This document shows positions 1 through 7,622 of a DNA stretch of 50,466 nt, one piece after another; the stretch's first letter is position 1, and each line of letters starts with the position of its first letter. The translations under genes and the position numbers were made by a program. The notes beneath the pieces are model-generated. The model was not told where the DNA came from. It did not search any database and saw only the letters and a list, made by a program, of their open reading frames with translations. This DNA is from Sedimentisphaerales bacterium (GTDB lineage: Bacteria; Planctomycetota; Phycisphaerae; Sedimentisphaerales; Anaerobacaceae), in NCBI GenBank assembly GCA_016927855.1, contig JAFGLV010000008.1, positions 1 through 50,466 on the forward strand, read 5' to 3'.

Positions 1-65
1 CAGGACTCGAACCTGCGACCTACGGATTAGAAATCCGTTGCTCTATCCAACTGAGCTACGGGCGC
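1..65 (-). tRNA. tRNA-Arg(TCT), 3' end cut by window edge
   Basis: Read on the minus strand from 65, the sequence folds as a tRNA: acceptor strand GCGCCCG, D-arm with AGCTCAGTTGGATAGAGC, an anticodon stem ACGGA/TCCGT around the loop TTTCTAA, then the variable region and T-arm start GGTTCGAGTCC. The central loop triplet TCT reads AGA arginine codons. The 3' acceptor strand lies outside the window, so the gene is partial. Confidence 0.95.
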
Positions 66-185
66 ATCGACCTAAGCCGTGGCTATTCAACCGCTTCTCC
101 AAACCGGTGTCAACCGCCAGACGGCGAAAATCAGCGCACACCGCCGGCCGCGTCAGGAGCCTACTGGAGAAGCGACAGGTGGGTA

Positions 186-320
186 TCAAGCCTCGTTGGT
201 GGCGGCTCTCGCGCGGGCGTCCAGCCGGCGACGGAGCTGGCGGACGTGGCTGTCCACCACGAGCAGGTACGTCAGATGACACACCCAGGCGAAAGAGAAG
301 GCCAGGCACAGATAGAGCAT
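186..320 (-). CDS. ccmD: CcmD-like small membrane protein
   Basis: A 44-residue protein that starts MLYLCLAFSFAWVCHLTYLL, with one transmembrane helix at about residues 2-22 followed by a basic, Arg-rich tail (about 23-44). This is the size and layout of CcmD, the small subunit that helps release holo-CcmE from the CcmABC haem-export complex. CcmD is too variable in sequence to prove by eye, so the call rests on topology and on its place directly after ccmC. I start at the ATG at 320. An in-frame upstream extension to 389 would translate through a heptamer repeat and has no hydrophobic or conserved character. It appears to be the last gene of the ccm operon, followed by about 120 bp with no gene before the tRNA. 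Confidence 0.6.
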   Translation of the reverse strand: MLYLCLAFSFAWVCHLTYLLVVDSHVRQLRRRLDARARAATNEA

Positions 321-340
321 GGTTTCCAATCCCTTAGTCT

Positions 341-375
341 CGTGAAGCGTGAAGCGTCGCTCGTGAAGCGGGCCG
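341..375. repeat. Degenerate heptanucleotide repeat (5 units) between ccmC and ccmD
   Basis: On the plus strand five consecutive 7-mers can be read: cgtgaag, cgtgaag, cgtcgct, cgtgaag, cgggccg. They lie between the stop of ccmC (393) and the start of the ccmD-like gene (320). The units begin with the same cg(t/g) pattern as the heptamer array inside ahbD, so this is probably the same class of short tandem repeat. Confidence 0.6.
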
Positions 376-392
376 AGCTGCCGCTCCACGTA

Positions 393-1034
393 TCACTCTT
401 GGAGGAGTTCTTCTTCCAGTCGCTGGCGGCGCAGGAGCAAGTCGGTTCGCAGCCAGATCAGGGCGCCTGCCAGCAGCGCGGTGCCAAGCATGCCCAGCAT
501 CAGGGCGGCGGTCTGCCAACCGGTGTCGAAACTGAAGTTGGGCGGATGGACATCGGCGGGGATGAAGCGCGCGCTGATGTAAACCATCGGGACGTCCAGG
601 AACGCGATGATCCCGAAGACGGCGCAGATGCGCGCCCGCTGTCGCGGCGCGCCCGGCAGGCTGATCCGCAGGATCAGGTACACCACATACAGAAACCACA
701 GCATCGCCGACGACACGAGCCTGGGACTGGGCGTCCACCAGGTGTTCCACTCGGCGCGGGAGAAGATCATCCCGGTCCCGTTCAGGATCGAGGCTAGCAG
801 GACGCCGACTTCGGCACAGGCGGCGGCGATCAGGTCCCAGAGCGGTTTGCTCGTGGCGAGGTAGGCGATGCTCGCCACCAGCAGGACGACGAAGCTCAGC
901 AATGCGCACACCGAATTTGGAACGTGCACGTACAGGACGTTACGCTGGACCGGGGTAATCGCACCGATCGTCAGGCCTAGCCAAGTTGAAGCGATCAGCA
1001 GCCCCAAGGCGCCGATCAGCAAGAATCGTCGCAT
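393..1034 (-). CDS. ccmC: Haem exporter subunit CcmC
   Basis: A 213-residue integral membrane protein with six hydrophobic segments, the CcmC size and topology. CcmC presents haem to the chaperone CcmE at the periplasmic face. Visible family marks are the external histidine in LYVHVPNSV near the N-terminus, a second in PADVHPPNFSF, and the Trp-rich periplasmic loop WNTWWTPSPRL. That loop is a degenerate WWD motif: the usual form is close to WGTWWVWDARL, and here the WD pair is replaced by PS. The ATG at 1034 is chosen because AGGAG lies 8 nt upstream; the longer in-frame form from 1073 would overlap ccmB and has no better ribosome site. It starts 5 bp after the ccmB stop. Confidence 0.92.
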   Translation of the reverse strand: MRRFLLIGALGLLIASTWLGLTIGAITPVQRNVLYVHVPNSVCALLSFVVLLVASIAYLATSKPLWDLIAAACAEVGVLLASILNGTGMIFSRAEWNTWWTPSPRLVSSAMLWFLYVVYLILRISLPGAPRQRARICAVFGIIAFLDVPMVYISARFIPADVHPPNFSFDTGWQTAALMLGMLGTALLAGALIWLRTDLLLRRQRLEEELLQE

Positions 1035-1039
1035 CGGTC

Positions 1040-1759
1040 TCACTCCTGCAAGATGACTCCGAATAGCAGCCAACAGGCCACGGAGAAAACCGCATCGAAC
1101 GCGATCATGTAGCCCAGCGCCGCCTTGAAACTGCCGACGAAGGCCAGCGAACCGAAGCCGGCGACCTCTTCAGGCAGCGCGCCGAACAGCACGAGCAAGG
1201 CAAACAGTGCCGGCGTCATCATCGGCATCAGCACGACGAGAACCACGATGCTCAGCAGGGAACCTTGACTGCGACTGACCTGGACCGCGGCGGAGAAGAG
1301 CGTACCCAAGCTGGAGATACCGAGATTGCCCAACACCAGCACGGCCACGAACTCCAGCCATCTGCCGTCGATGCTCAGACCGAACGACAGCAGCACGAGC
1401 GGGACGACCGCCGCCTCGAAGATGCTCAGCATGACGACGTTGGCGCAGAGCTTGGCGAGGTAGATCGTCCCGGCGTCCAGCGGCGCCAGCAGCAGACCGT
1501 CCATGCAGCCGTCTTCTTTCTCGGTCGCGAACGACCGTTCTTGCATCAGCATGCCGGAAAAGAGAAAGGCGATCCACAAGGCGGCGGCGCCCATGATCGG
1601 CATGCCGGCGCCGGTCGGCATGGACTCGGCGGCCAGGCGCAGGATGAAGACGATGAGCAGGCCCAGGACGAACATCGTCGGCAGAACTTGCTTGGCCCTG
1701 AGCTCGACGACGATGTCCTTGGCGACGATGGCCTTGAAACCGAGCCAGCCGTGCTTCAA
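1040..1759 (-). CDS. ccmB: Haem exporter membrane subunit CcmB
   Basis: A 239-residue, six-helix membrane protein that pairs with CcmA in the ABC-type complex acting on holo-CcmE. The N-terminal WLGFKAIVAKDIVVELRAK and the following FLFSGMLMQERSFATEKEDG region match the CcmB family, where the conserved ERERE/EDG loop contacts the ATPase. It starts with TTG at 1759: the stop of ccmA and this start overlap as TTGA, and AAGGAG stands 7 nt upstream. Its length is near the usual 220 residues. Confidence 0.92.
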   Translation of the reverse strand: MKHGWLGFKAIVAKDIVVELRAKQVLPTMFVLGLLIVFILRLAAESMPTGAGMPIMGAAALWIAFLFSGMLMQERSFATEKEDGCMDGLLLAPLDAGTIYLAKLCANVVMLSIFEAAVVPLVLLSFGLSIDGRWLEFVAVLVLGNLGISSLGTLFSAAVQVSRSQGSLLSIVVLVVLMPMMTPALFALLVLFGALPEEVAGFGSLAFVGSFKAALGYMIAFDAVFSVACWLLFGVILQE

Positions 1760-2484
1760 CTCCCGCTCCTTGCGTAAGACAAGTAGTCTTCAATGAACCG
1801 CTCGGAATCGACCTGCTCTTTCGGCCTGTCCAGAAGAATCGCGCCGGCGTCGAGCACAGCGACGCGGCTGCAACAGCGCAGGCCCAGGCGTGTGTCGTGC
1901 GTCGTCGTCAGAAGCGTGCCGCCGGAAGCGACGAAATCTGCGAAGACGCTCAGGACGTATTCGACCGCCGAGCCGTCCAGTCCGGCGAAAGGCTCGTCCG
2001 CCAGAAGCACGGAAGGCTCGTGCAGCAGGGCTCTGGCGATGGCGAGCCTTTGGAGCAGGCCACGTGACAAGATGGCAGCGCGATCGTAGCTGAAGGCGGT
2101 CAATCCGGTCCGCGCCAACAGCTCGTCGATGCGAGCGGCGCGATTTGTCACGCCGTACAGACGAGCCACGAAGTTCAGGTTCTCGGTGACCGTCAGCTCG
2201 GGATAAACCATACTCTTGTGCGAGATCATGCCGAGCTGTCGCTTGAATTGCCCGGGATGATCGGCGGTGTTGTGTCCGCCGACGTCGACGGAACCTCGGT
2301 CCGGCCGAAGCAATCCCGAGATGATCTGCAGCAAGGTGCTCTTGCCGGCCCCGTTGACGCCGCACAGACAGACCGCTTCGCCGCGCGTTGCAGCCAGGCT
2401 GACCCCTTTGAGCACAGGGCGGGCTCCAAAGGCTTTGCTCACGGAGTTCACCTGCACCGCGGGACTGTGCGTCTCTGCGACCAT
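1756..2484 (-). CDS. ccmA: ABC-type haem exporter ATPase CcmA
   Basis: A 242-residue ABC ATPase with Walker A GVNGAGKST (about residues 43-51), signature LSRGLLQRLAIARALL, Walker B VLLADEPFAGLD and the H-loop region TTHD. CcmA uses ATP to release holo-CcmE from CcmC/CcmD. The signature reads LSRGLLQR rather than LSGGQ, as is common in CcmA. The ATG at 2484 lies 10 bp after the stop of the upstream secreted-protein gene, and the 3' end overlaps ccmB. Confidence 0.94.
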   Translation of the reverse strand: MVAETHSPAVQVNSVSKAFGARPVLKGVSLAATRGEAVCLCGVNGAGKSTLLQIISGLLRPDRGSVDVGGHNTADHPGQFKRQLGMISHKSMVYPELTVTENLNFVARLYGVTNRAARIDELLARTGLTAFSYDRAAILSRGLLQRLAIARALLHEPSVLLADEPFAGLDGSAVEYVLSVFADFVASGGTLLTTTHDTRLGLRCCSRVAVLDAGAILLDRPKEQVDSERFIEDYLSYARSGS

Positions 2485-2494
2485 CTGGCGCCTT

Positions 2495-3478
2495 TCAAGA
2501 GGACGATGGGCCTTGCGGCGATCCGGAGCGCAGCCGCAGAATGGCGATCGCCGCGACTACGGCGAACACCGCGCCCAGGATGATCCACATACGTGTATCC
2601 GAGCTTCTGACATTGATGCCGGTAATCTGAAAGCGTATGTCGTCGCCTGCCGCGAGGTTCTCACGCTTGTAGTATTTCATCGGGACGCCTTCGGCGTTGA
2701 CCAACTCGCCGGCGGGTTCGCCCAGTCCTTCGAGCGTGCCCTGCCCTCCTTTCCAGAAGACCAGCAGCTCCGACGTCGGCAGGGCTATGCGCCTGGCGAT
2801 GCGCACCGGCGAGCGCTCGATGCCGACCTGGTAGGCAATCGTCGCTTGATGCTCTCCCGGCGGCATAGCCATCGTATCATAGAATCCCGTCGCGGTCGTG
2901 ACCAGCGCCTGCTGCTCGAAATAGTCCAGTGCCCTGAGACTCGTGAAGCCCTCGGGCAGGTCCATCTCAACCACGATCGGCCTGCTTTGCGCGTCGCGCC
3001 GGGAGCCAATAACCGCCATACGCGAGGCGTTTTCGAGCTGAAGATACTCTGTGACCTCGAGCCCGGCAGGCTGGCAGGCAATGATGATATGATGCGTGCC
3101 GATAGACAGGCCAGAGGCGTCGGTGGATACATCATACACTGTCACCTGCGCCGTCGTCTGTCCGGCCGGTGACAACCTGACCGGCCGACCGCCAAACGCC
3201 ATGTTCTGGTGACGCGCGCGAGCGACTGCAGTAAGGCCGGGGTCCGCCGGCAGGTTGTCGAACACCGCTTTGCCGTCCTCACCCACGACCGCATCGAGCA
3301 CCTGGAGCGGAGACGAGCCTCGATACAGTTGCATCGTCACCTGGTCGCCCACCACGGTAGCCCCGTCAGGCGTTCCGTTGCGGACCTCGACGATCAGTCG
3401 GCGCGCCGGCGCGGACTGACCCGATACGCTGGCGACCGCCATCGCGCCCAGCAAGACGATTGCTGCGGAGAGTCTCAA
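2495..3478 (-). CDS. Secreted, C-terminally anchored beta-rich protein of the ccm operon
   Basis: A 327-residue protein of unknown function. It has a signal peptide (about residues 1-20, MRLSAAIVLLGAMAVASVSG), two beta-rich regions, the first resembling a carboxypeptidase-regulatory/Ig-like fold (about 25-130), and one transmembrane helix near the C-terminus (about 300-318, WIILGAVFAVVAAIAILRL) with a short cytoplasmic tail. It would face the periplasm next to CcmF and CcmAB. The start is TTG at 3478, overlapping the stop of the upstream small ORF as TTGA, the same junction type as ccmA/ccmB. There is no CxxC motif, so it is not a CcmG/CcmH thiol protein. A structural or substrate-docking role is only a guess from position. 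Confidence 0.7.
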   Translation of the reverse strand: MRLSAAIVLLGAMAVASVSGQSAPARRLIVEVRNGTPDGATVVGDQVTMQLYRGSSPLQVLDAVVGEDGKAVFDNLPADPGLTAVARARHQNMAFGGRPVRLSPAGQTTAQVTVYDVSTDASGLSIGTHHIIIACQPAGLEVTEYLQLENASRMAVIGSRRDAQSRPIVVEMDLPEGFTSLRALDYFEQQALVTTATGFYDTMAMPPGEHQATIAYQVGIERSPVRIARRIALPTSELLVFWKGGQGTLEGLGEPAGELVNAEGVPMKYYKRENLAAGDDIRFQITGINVRSSDTRMWIILGAVFAVVAAIAILRLRSGSPQGPSSS

Positions 3479-3585
3479 GATCGCTTGCCTCTCTTCTCAG
3501 GAGCGGCGCCGGGCTTGGCCAGGAGCGGCCAGACCGCGTACGCGACGCATACGAGCAACAGAACCCACTTCGAATAGGCCATCAT
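3475..3585 (-). CDS. Small single-TM protein (36 aa) between ccmF and the anchored protein
   Basis: A 36-residue ORF, easily missed. It starts MMAYSKWVLLLVCVAYAVWP, with one transmembrane helix and a basic tail (KRGKRS). The start overlaps the ccmF stop (ATGA), AGGAG lies 8 nt upstream of the first ATG and a GGAGG is even closer, and its own stop overlaps the next start. The layout is CcmD-like, but another CcmD candidate lies after ccmC, so it may be a separate small subunit of the CcmF complex. Confidence 0.65.
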   Translation of the reverse strand: MMAYSKWVLLLVCVAYAVWPLLAKPGAAPEKRGKRS

Positions 3586-5492
3586 GCCTCCAGCTCCTCG
3601 ATCGGCGCCGTGGCGGGTCTCTTTCGCAGAACCGCAAAGATGACGAGTGCGGTTCCTACCACCATCAGGATGGTACCGATCCAGATCCAGTTGATCAACG
3701 GTTTGACGTGGACCGTCAGATTGATGAGTCTCCCGCCTCGATCGACCTGCGTCAAGGCCAGATACAGATCGCCTGCCCAGGTCCGCCGCACATCCACTTC
3801 GCTCGTCTCGCGTCGCGAACTCTCGTAGAAGGCACGCGAAGGCGATAGTCCGTCGATCTTCGTCTGCCCTTTGAAGACGGAGATCTTGGCGCTGGTCGCG
3901 GTGAAGTTCGGACCGCGCTCGGTGGTCAGACCGTCGAAGCGCAAGCCGAACGATCCTACCGTGACCTCTTGGCCCTGGCGCAATGCGATGTCCTTTTCGA
4001 TGTCGTAGCCGCCGGAGCCGGCGATGCCGATGAAGGCCAGCAACACACCGAGGTGGACGATCCTGGCGCCGAGCCAGCGTGCGTCGGGCCTGCGCTGCTG
4101 AAAGCGCAGGACAACGTCGGCCACGAGATTGGCGCCGACGAACGCGCAGATCACGAGGCAGGCGAGAGCCAGGCTGTGGGCGAGCCACCAGATAGCGGCC
4201 GCGGCGACTGCCACCGCGCCGGCACCCAACGTCCGCCAGCTTTTGACCAGGCCGCGACGCAGCAGATAAGGACAGACACCGATCAGCAGCAGCAGCGCCA
4301 ACCCGAACGGCGCCGTGATCTTGGTGAAGTAGTCGCTCTTGAGACTGATCGGCTCGTCGCTGAAGTACCTGCTGAAGAATGGAAACAGCGTGCCGACGAA
4401 AATCACGAAGGCCAGCAGGACCAGCAGCCAGTTGTTCACGATGAGGAAGGTGAAGCCGCGACCGCGCAGCGGCGTCAGCACAGCTCCCTGCCGCAGCCGG
4501 TTCAACGACAGAACGCCGGCGAGGACCCATAGCAGAATCACGAGGATGAAGAACAGAATGCCCAATCCGGGATCGGGGAAGGCGTGCACGCTCGAAACCA
4601 GACCGTAGCGCGTCAGAAAGGTCCCGAAAATGCAGAGCGTGAAGGTGCCGAGCGCGAGGATCATGAACCAGACGGCGATCTTGGTTTGAGCGCGGTACAT
4701 GCGGGCGCAGTGCAGCAGCGCGGTAGCGGTCAGCCAAGGCATCAGCGACGAGTTCTCCACCGGGTCCCAGGCCCAGTACCCTCCCCAGCCAAGCTCTTCG
4801 TAGGCCCACCACGCACCCAGCGCGATCCCGACGGTCAGGAACGTCCAGGCCAGCAGCGACCAGTTGCGTGCGGCTGGGAAGAAAAGCTCGGATTCGCTCA
4901 GATCCTTCCGTCTCAGGGAAGCAAGGGTCCAGGCGAACGGGATGGAAAAGGCCGCGTAGCCGACGAACAGTGTCGGCGGGTGCAGAGCCATGGCCGGGTG
5001 TTGCAGCAGTGGGTTCAAACCGGCGCCGTCGCTGGGCGTGACGGTAGACAGCGCGAACGGGTCCTTATCGAATATCAGGACGACAAAGAAGAAGACGGCT
5101 ACCAAGTTCGTCGCTGCGCGGGCGTTGGCGCAGAATCGGTCGCGCCGGCGCGCCCAGACGGCAAAAGCCAGTACGACAAAGCCCACCTGGAGCCAGAGCC
5201 ACAGCAGCAGCGAGCCCGAGGCTCCAGCCCATAAGGCTGTCAGCTTGTAGACCAGCGGCAGGTCGCGCGAAGAGTGCTCGGCTACATAACTGACCGCGAA
5301 GTCACCTCGCACCAGCAGGACCCACAGCGCGACTGCGGAGACGGTGAGGCAAAGCAACGTGCCGATGGTCGAATTGCGGCCGCTCCTGAGCAGCTCCTGA
5401 CGGTTGCGCCAGACGCCCAGAAGATCGGCCAGGATGGCGTAGGCACTAAGGCACAGTCCCAGCCGCAGGGCGAATCGTCCCAGTTCCCACAT
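3582..5492 (-). CDS. ccmF: Cytochrome c haem lyase subunit CcmF
   Basis: A 636-residue polytopic membrane protein, the usual CcmF length, with about 14 hydrophobic segments. It receives haem from CcmE and joins it to CXXCH cysteines of secreted apocytochromes. The intact WWD domain is visible at about residues 228-255 (ELGWGGYWAWDPVENSSLMP), and LLQHPAMALHPPTLFVGY supplies the conserved histidine region. A large C-terminal periplasmic domain (about 490-600) precedes the last helix. The ATG at 5492 follows the ccmE stop by 2 bp. No ccmG or ccmH gene is seen in the window, so apocytochrome thiol reduction must be done elsewhere or differently. Confidence 0.95.
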   Translation of the reverse strand: MWELGRFALRLGLCLSAYAILADLLGVWRNRQELLRSGRNSTIGTLLCLTVSAVALWVLLVRGDFAVSYVAEHSSRDLPLVYKLTALWAGASGSLLLWLWLQVGFVVLAFAVWARRRDRFCANARAATNLVAVFFFVVLIFDKDPFALSTVTPSDGAGLNPLLQHPAMALHPPTLFVGYAAFSIPFAWTLASLRRKDLSESELFFPAARNWSLLAWTFLTVGIALGAWWAYEELGWGGYWAWDPVENSSLMPWLTATALLHCARMYRAQTKIAVWFMILALGTFTLCIFGTFLTRYGLVSSVHAFPDPGLGILFFILVILLWVLAGVLSLNRLRQGAVLTPLRGRGFTFLIVNNWLLVLLAFVIFVGTLFPFFSRYFSDEPISLKSDYFTKITAPFGLALLLLIGVCPYLLRRGLVKSWRTLGAGAVAVAAAAIWWLAHSLALACLVICAFVGANLVADVVLRFQQRRPDARWLGARIVHLGVLLAFIGIAGSGGYDIEKDIALRQGQEVTVGSFGLRFDGLTTERGPNFTATSAKISVFKGQTKIDGLSPSRAFYESSRRETSEVDVRRTWAGDLYLALTQVDRGGRLINLTVHVKPLINWIWIGTILMVVGTALVIFAVLRKRPATAPIEELEA

Positions 5493-5494
5493 CG

Positions 5495-5893
5495 CTACTT
5501 CACTTTCGCCTGGTACTTCGACTCACATTTGGTCATGAGCGTGTCGGCCTGAAAGACCCCGCTCGCGGCCAGGCGCCCCTCCACGACGACCTCCCGGTCT
5601 TCGGTGAAATTGTCCGGCACCACCCCCTGGTATTGAACCGGCAGCTCGGCTTCGGAACCCGCGAGAGTGAACGAGAGCGTTACGTTCTCAAGGTCGCGCG
5701 CGATGGTGCCGGCCTTGACCCTGCCGGCCAGGCGATAGGAATGCTCCCGCGCCGCTGAGTCGGCGGCGGAAAACTCATCAACCGAGTAGTAATAGGACCA
5801 GGATGATTGCATGGCCTGGAACATGAAATATCCGATTCCTCCTCCGATGACAATGATCCCGATAAGCAGCTTGATGATAGCGCCTTTCCTCAT
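5495..5893 (-). CDS. ccmE: Haem chaperone CcmE of the cysteine (CXXXY) type
   Basis: A 132-residue protein with one N-terminal membrane anchor (about 8-25) and an OB-fold periplasmic domain. CcmE carries haem from CcmC to CcmF. In the classical protein the haem is bound covalently by His in HXXXY; here the motif is C123-E-S-K-Y127, so the His is replaced by Cys. This cysteine form is known from sulfate reducers and archaea and defines the System I* variant, which usually lacks CcmH. The start has AGGAG six nt upstream. It is probably the first gene of the ccm operon, 76 bp after the upstream cytochrome gene. Confidence 0.93.
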   Translation of the reverse strand: MRKGAIIKLLIGIIVIGGGIGYFMFQAMQSSWSYYYSVDEFSAADSAAREHSYRLAGRVKAGTIARDLENVTLSFTLAGSEAELPVQYQGVVPDNFTEDREVVVEGRLAASGVFQADTLMTKCESKYQAKVK

Positions 5894-5969
5894 TCTCTGC
5901 TCCTGAAACTGGCCTTGGCCGTACGTGGGAGGATGGCACGACCCGTTTTCGCTGTCCGGCGGCAGTTCG

Positions 5970-7622
5970 TCAATACTCTTCGGGCGAGTGCGTCTTGCTG
6001 TGGCATGAAAGGAAACACCTACCCTGAAACACCCCCAGATCCTCGTATGCCAGCCGTCCCGTGCCGGGGTCGGGCCGGACGATGCTGATGTCGAAGTTGA
6101 TCAGGTGGCTGTTGTTCAGCCGCGTTCCCTGTGAGGCACTGATGCCGTGCGAATCGTGGCATGCCGAACAGGGGATTTGCTCCTCCAGATGCCTGCGATG
6201 GCCCGGAAAGCTCTCGTCGCCCAGAATGCTGTTCCTACTGTGGCACCGATAGCACAGTTCGTAAGAAAAGCTGCTTTCCTGGGTAAAATCGGACGTTTCA
6301 TACCGAAACGCAAGGAGATTCGGGTAGACCGATCCGTGCGGGCCTTGGGCGCCGGAGGTGCTGTCGGAATTGTGGCAATCGGTGCAGTAGATTTGCGTCG
6401 CGACGGTCATCGGCGGCTTGAGACTGGGAACGTTCTGGTTCGTCCCGGCGGCCGCGACTGGATGGAACGAACGCGCCGACGGATCGAACTCCAGTCTCGT
6501 ATTGGTCTGCGTGATCTGGCGGGTGATCGACGACTGCGGCCGGTCGGGGCTATCCGCGTGGCACTTGAAGCAGACCTCATACTCGAACTGGGCGGTCTGG
6601 ATAACGACGCCGCTGATCGTCACGCCGGAGACGCTTTGCATGGCGCCCTGCACCAGGGGAGGCTGAGCCGGGATGTCGTGAAGCGCGTGCGGATTGTGAC
6701 AGTCGGCACATTCGACGTGCCGGGCAGCCACCAGAGGCGTCTCGCGCAGATCGTGCACACCTTGGTAGTGAAAGACATCGTGCCGGCTCAACTTGAGCAA
6801 CTCGGCGCGAATGTTGGTCTGCGCCGCCGAGCCGTCGTGGCAATCGAGACAGTTGTCCTCCTGGCGAGCGAAATGCAGCAGCCGCTCGCGTCCGCCGGCG
6901 CCGTGTGGGCGGTGACAGATCAGGCACCCGACGTCAGCGAGGGTGCCATGCTGACGACGTTGGAGGTAAGGATCGTTGGCGCCAGCCACGAGCGTGGTGG
7001 AGCTTTCGTGGCTCGACAACCGCCATCCCGACAGATCGTGACAGCTCGTACACATCTGGGAACGATAATTGGACATCACCAGGAAATTGCCGTGGGTGTT
7101 GTCGTGAGCGTCGTGGCAAGTCGTACACTGCAGCTCGCCGGAGCGATCCAGTATCAACTCTCCCGGCAACGTCGAGGGCGGCCTGATCTGCGGGTCCTGG
7201 GTCGACAGACCCGACGAATACGTGAAACTGATCGGATGGTCGTCAGACAGGTCCGTCCCCAGGTTGGCGCTGCCGGGCGCGATGTAGGCGCCGCCGGCAA
7301 AGGCGTCGCCGATCGTCTGCGTCAGCGCGACGGTGCCGTCGTGGCAACTGAGGCATAGCTTGCTCGAGCCGGTCGGCTGGCCCACCCGCGCCTCGAGCGA
7401 AGAGCTCTGATAAATCTGGTAGACAGCCGTGGAAAGCTCGTGGCTCCACAGAGGCGTTCCCGCCAGAGCGCCGTGGGGTGTGTGGCAGAAGCTGCACGTC
7501 GCGCCACCAGCCACCGCCGACAGATCGTGGGGCGTGCCTTCTATCGAAGCCGGAGCTTCGACCGGCAGGCCGATGATGGCCATAACGCCGATCGTGATTT
7601 GCACCATCCGCCGCACGTTCAT
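5970..7622 (-). CDS. Secreted 12-haem cytochrome c
   Basis: A 550-residue protein with a signal peptide (about 1-27). It has eleven CXXCH motifs plus a final CFLSCH (CX3CH), so up to twelve haems. Several motifs are followed by a second histidine (CHTPH, CHDAHD, CHRPH, CHNPH, CHDSH), as in doubled-CXXCH cytochromes, and supply bis-His ligands. Its N-terminal third (PLW...GQPTGSSKLCLSCHDG...DHPISF) is clearly related to the 4-haem protein at 13611-14231, so the two are paralogues by partial duplication. The ATG at 7622 overlaps the NHL gene stop (ATGA). The ORF extends to 7859 but that extension lacks signal-peptide character. Likely a periplasmic or surface electron carrier at the 3' end of the cluster. 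Confidence 0.9.
   Translation of the reverse strand: MNVRRMVQITIGVMAIIGLPVEAPASIEGTPHDLSAVAGGATCSFCHTPHGALAGTPLWSHELSTAVYQIYQSSSLEARVGQPTGSSKLCLSCHDGTVALTQTIGDAFAGGAYIAPGSANLGTDLSDDHPISFTYSSGLSTQDPQIRPPSTLPGELILDRSGELQCTTCHDAHDNTHGNFLVMSNYRSQMCTSCHDLSGWRLSSHESSTTLVAGANDPYLQRRQHGTLADVGCLICHRPHGAGGRERLLHFARQEDNCLDCHDGSAAQTNIRAELLKLSRHDVFHYQGVHDLRETPLVAARHVECADCHNPHALHDIPAQPPLVQGAMQSVSGVTISGVVIQTAQFEYEVCFKCHADSPDRPQSSITRQITQTNTRLEFDPSARSFHPVAAAGTNQNVPSLKPPMTVATQIYCTDCHNSDSTSGAQGPHGSVYPNLLAFRYETSDFTQESSFSYELCYRCHSRNSILGDESFPGHRRHLEEQIPCSACHDSHGISASQGTRLNNSHLINFDISIVRPDPGTGRLAYEDLGVFQGRCFLSCHSKTHSPEEY

Noticed and set aside
5932..5954. Possible sigma-54 site TGGCACG followed by ttttcgc on the plus strand
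   Set aside because: The -24 part fits but the -12 lacks the GC pair, and no plus-strand gene follows.
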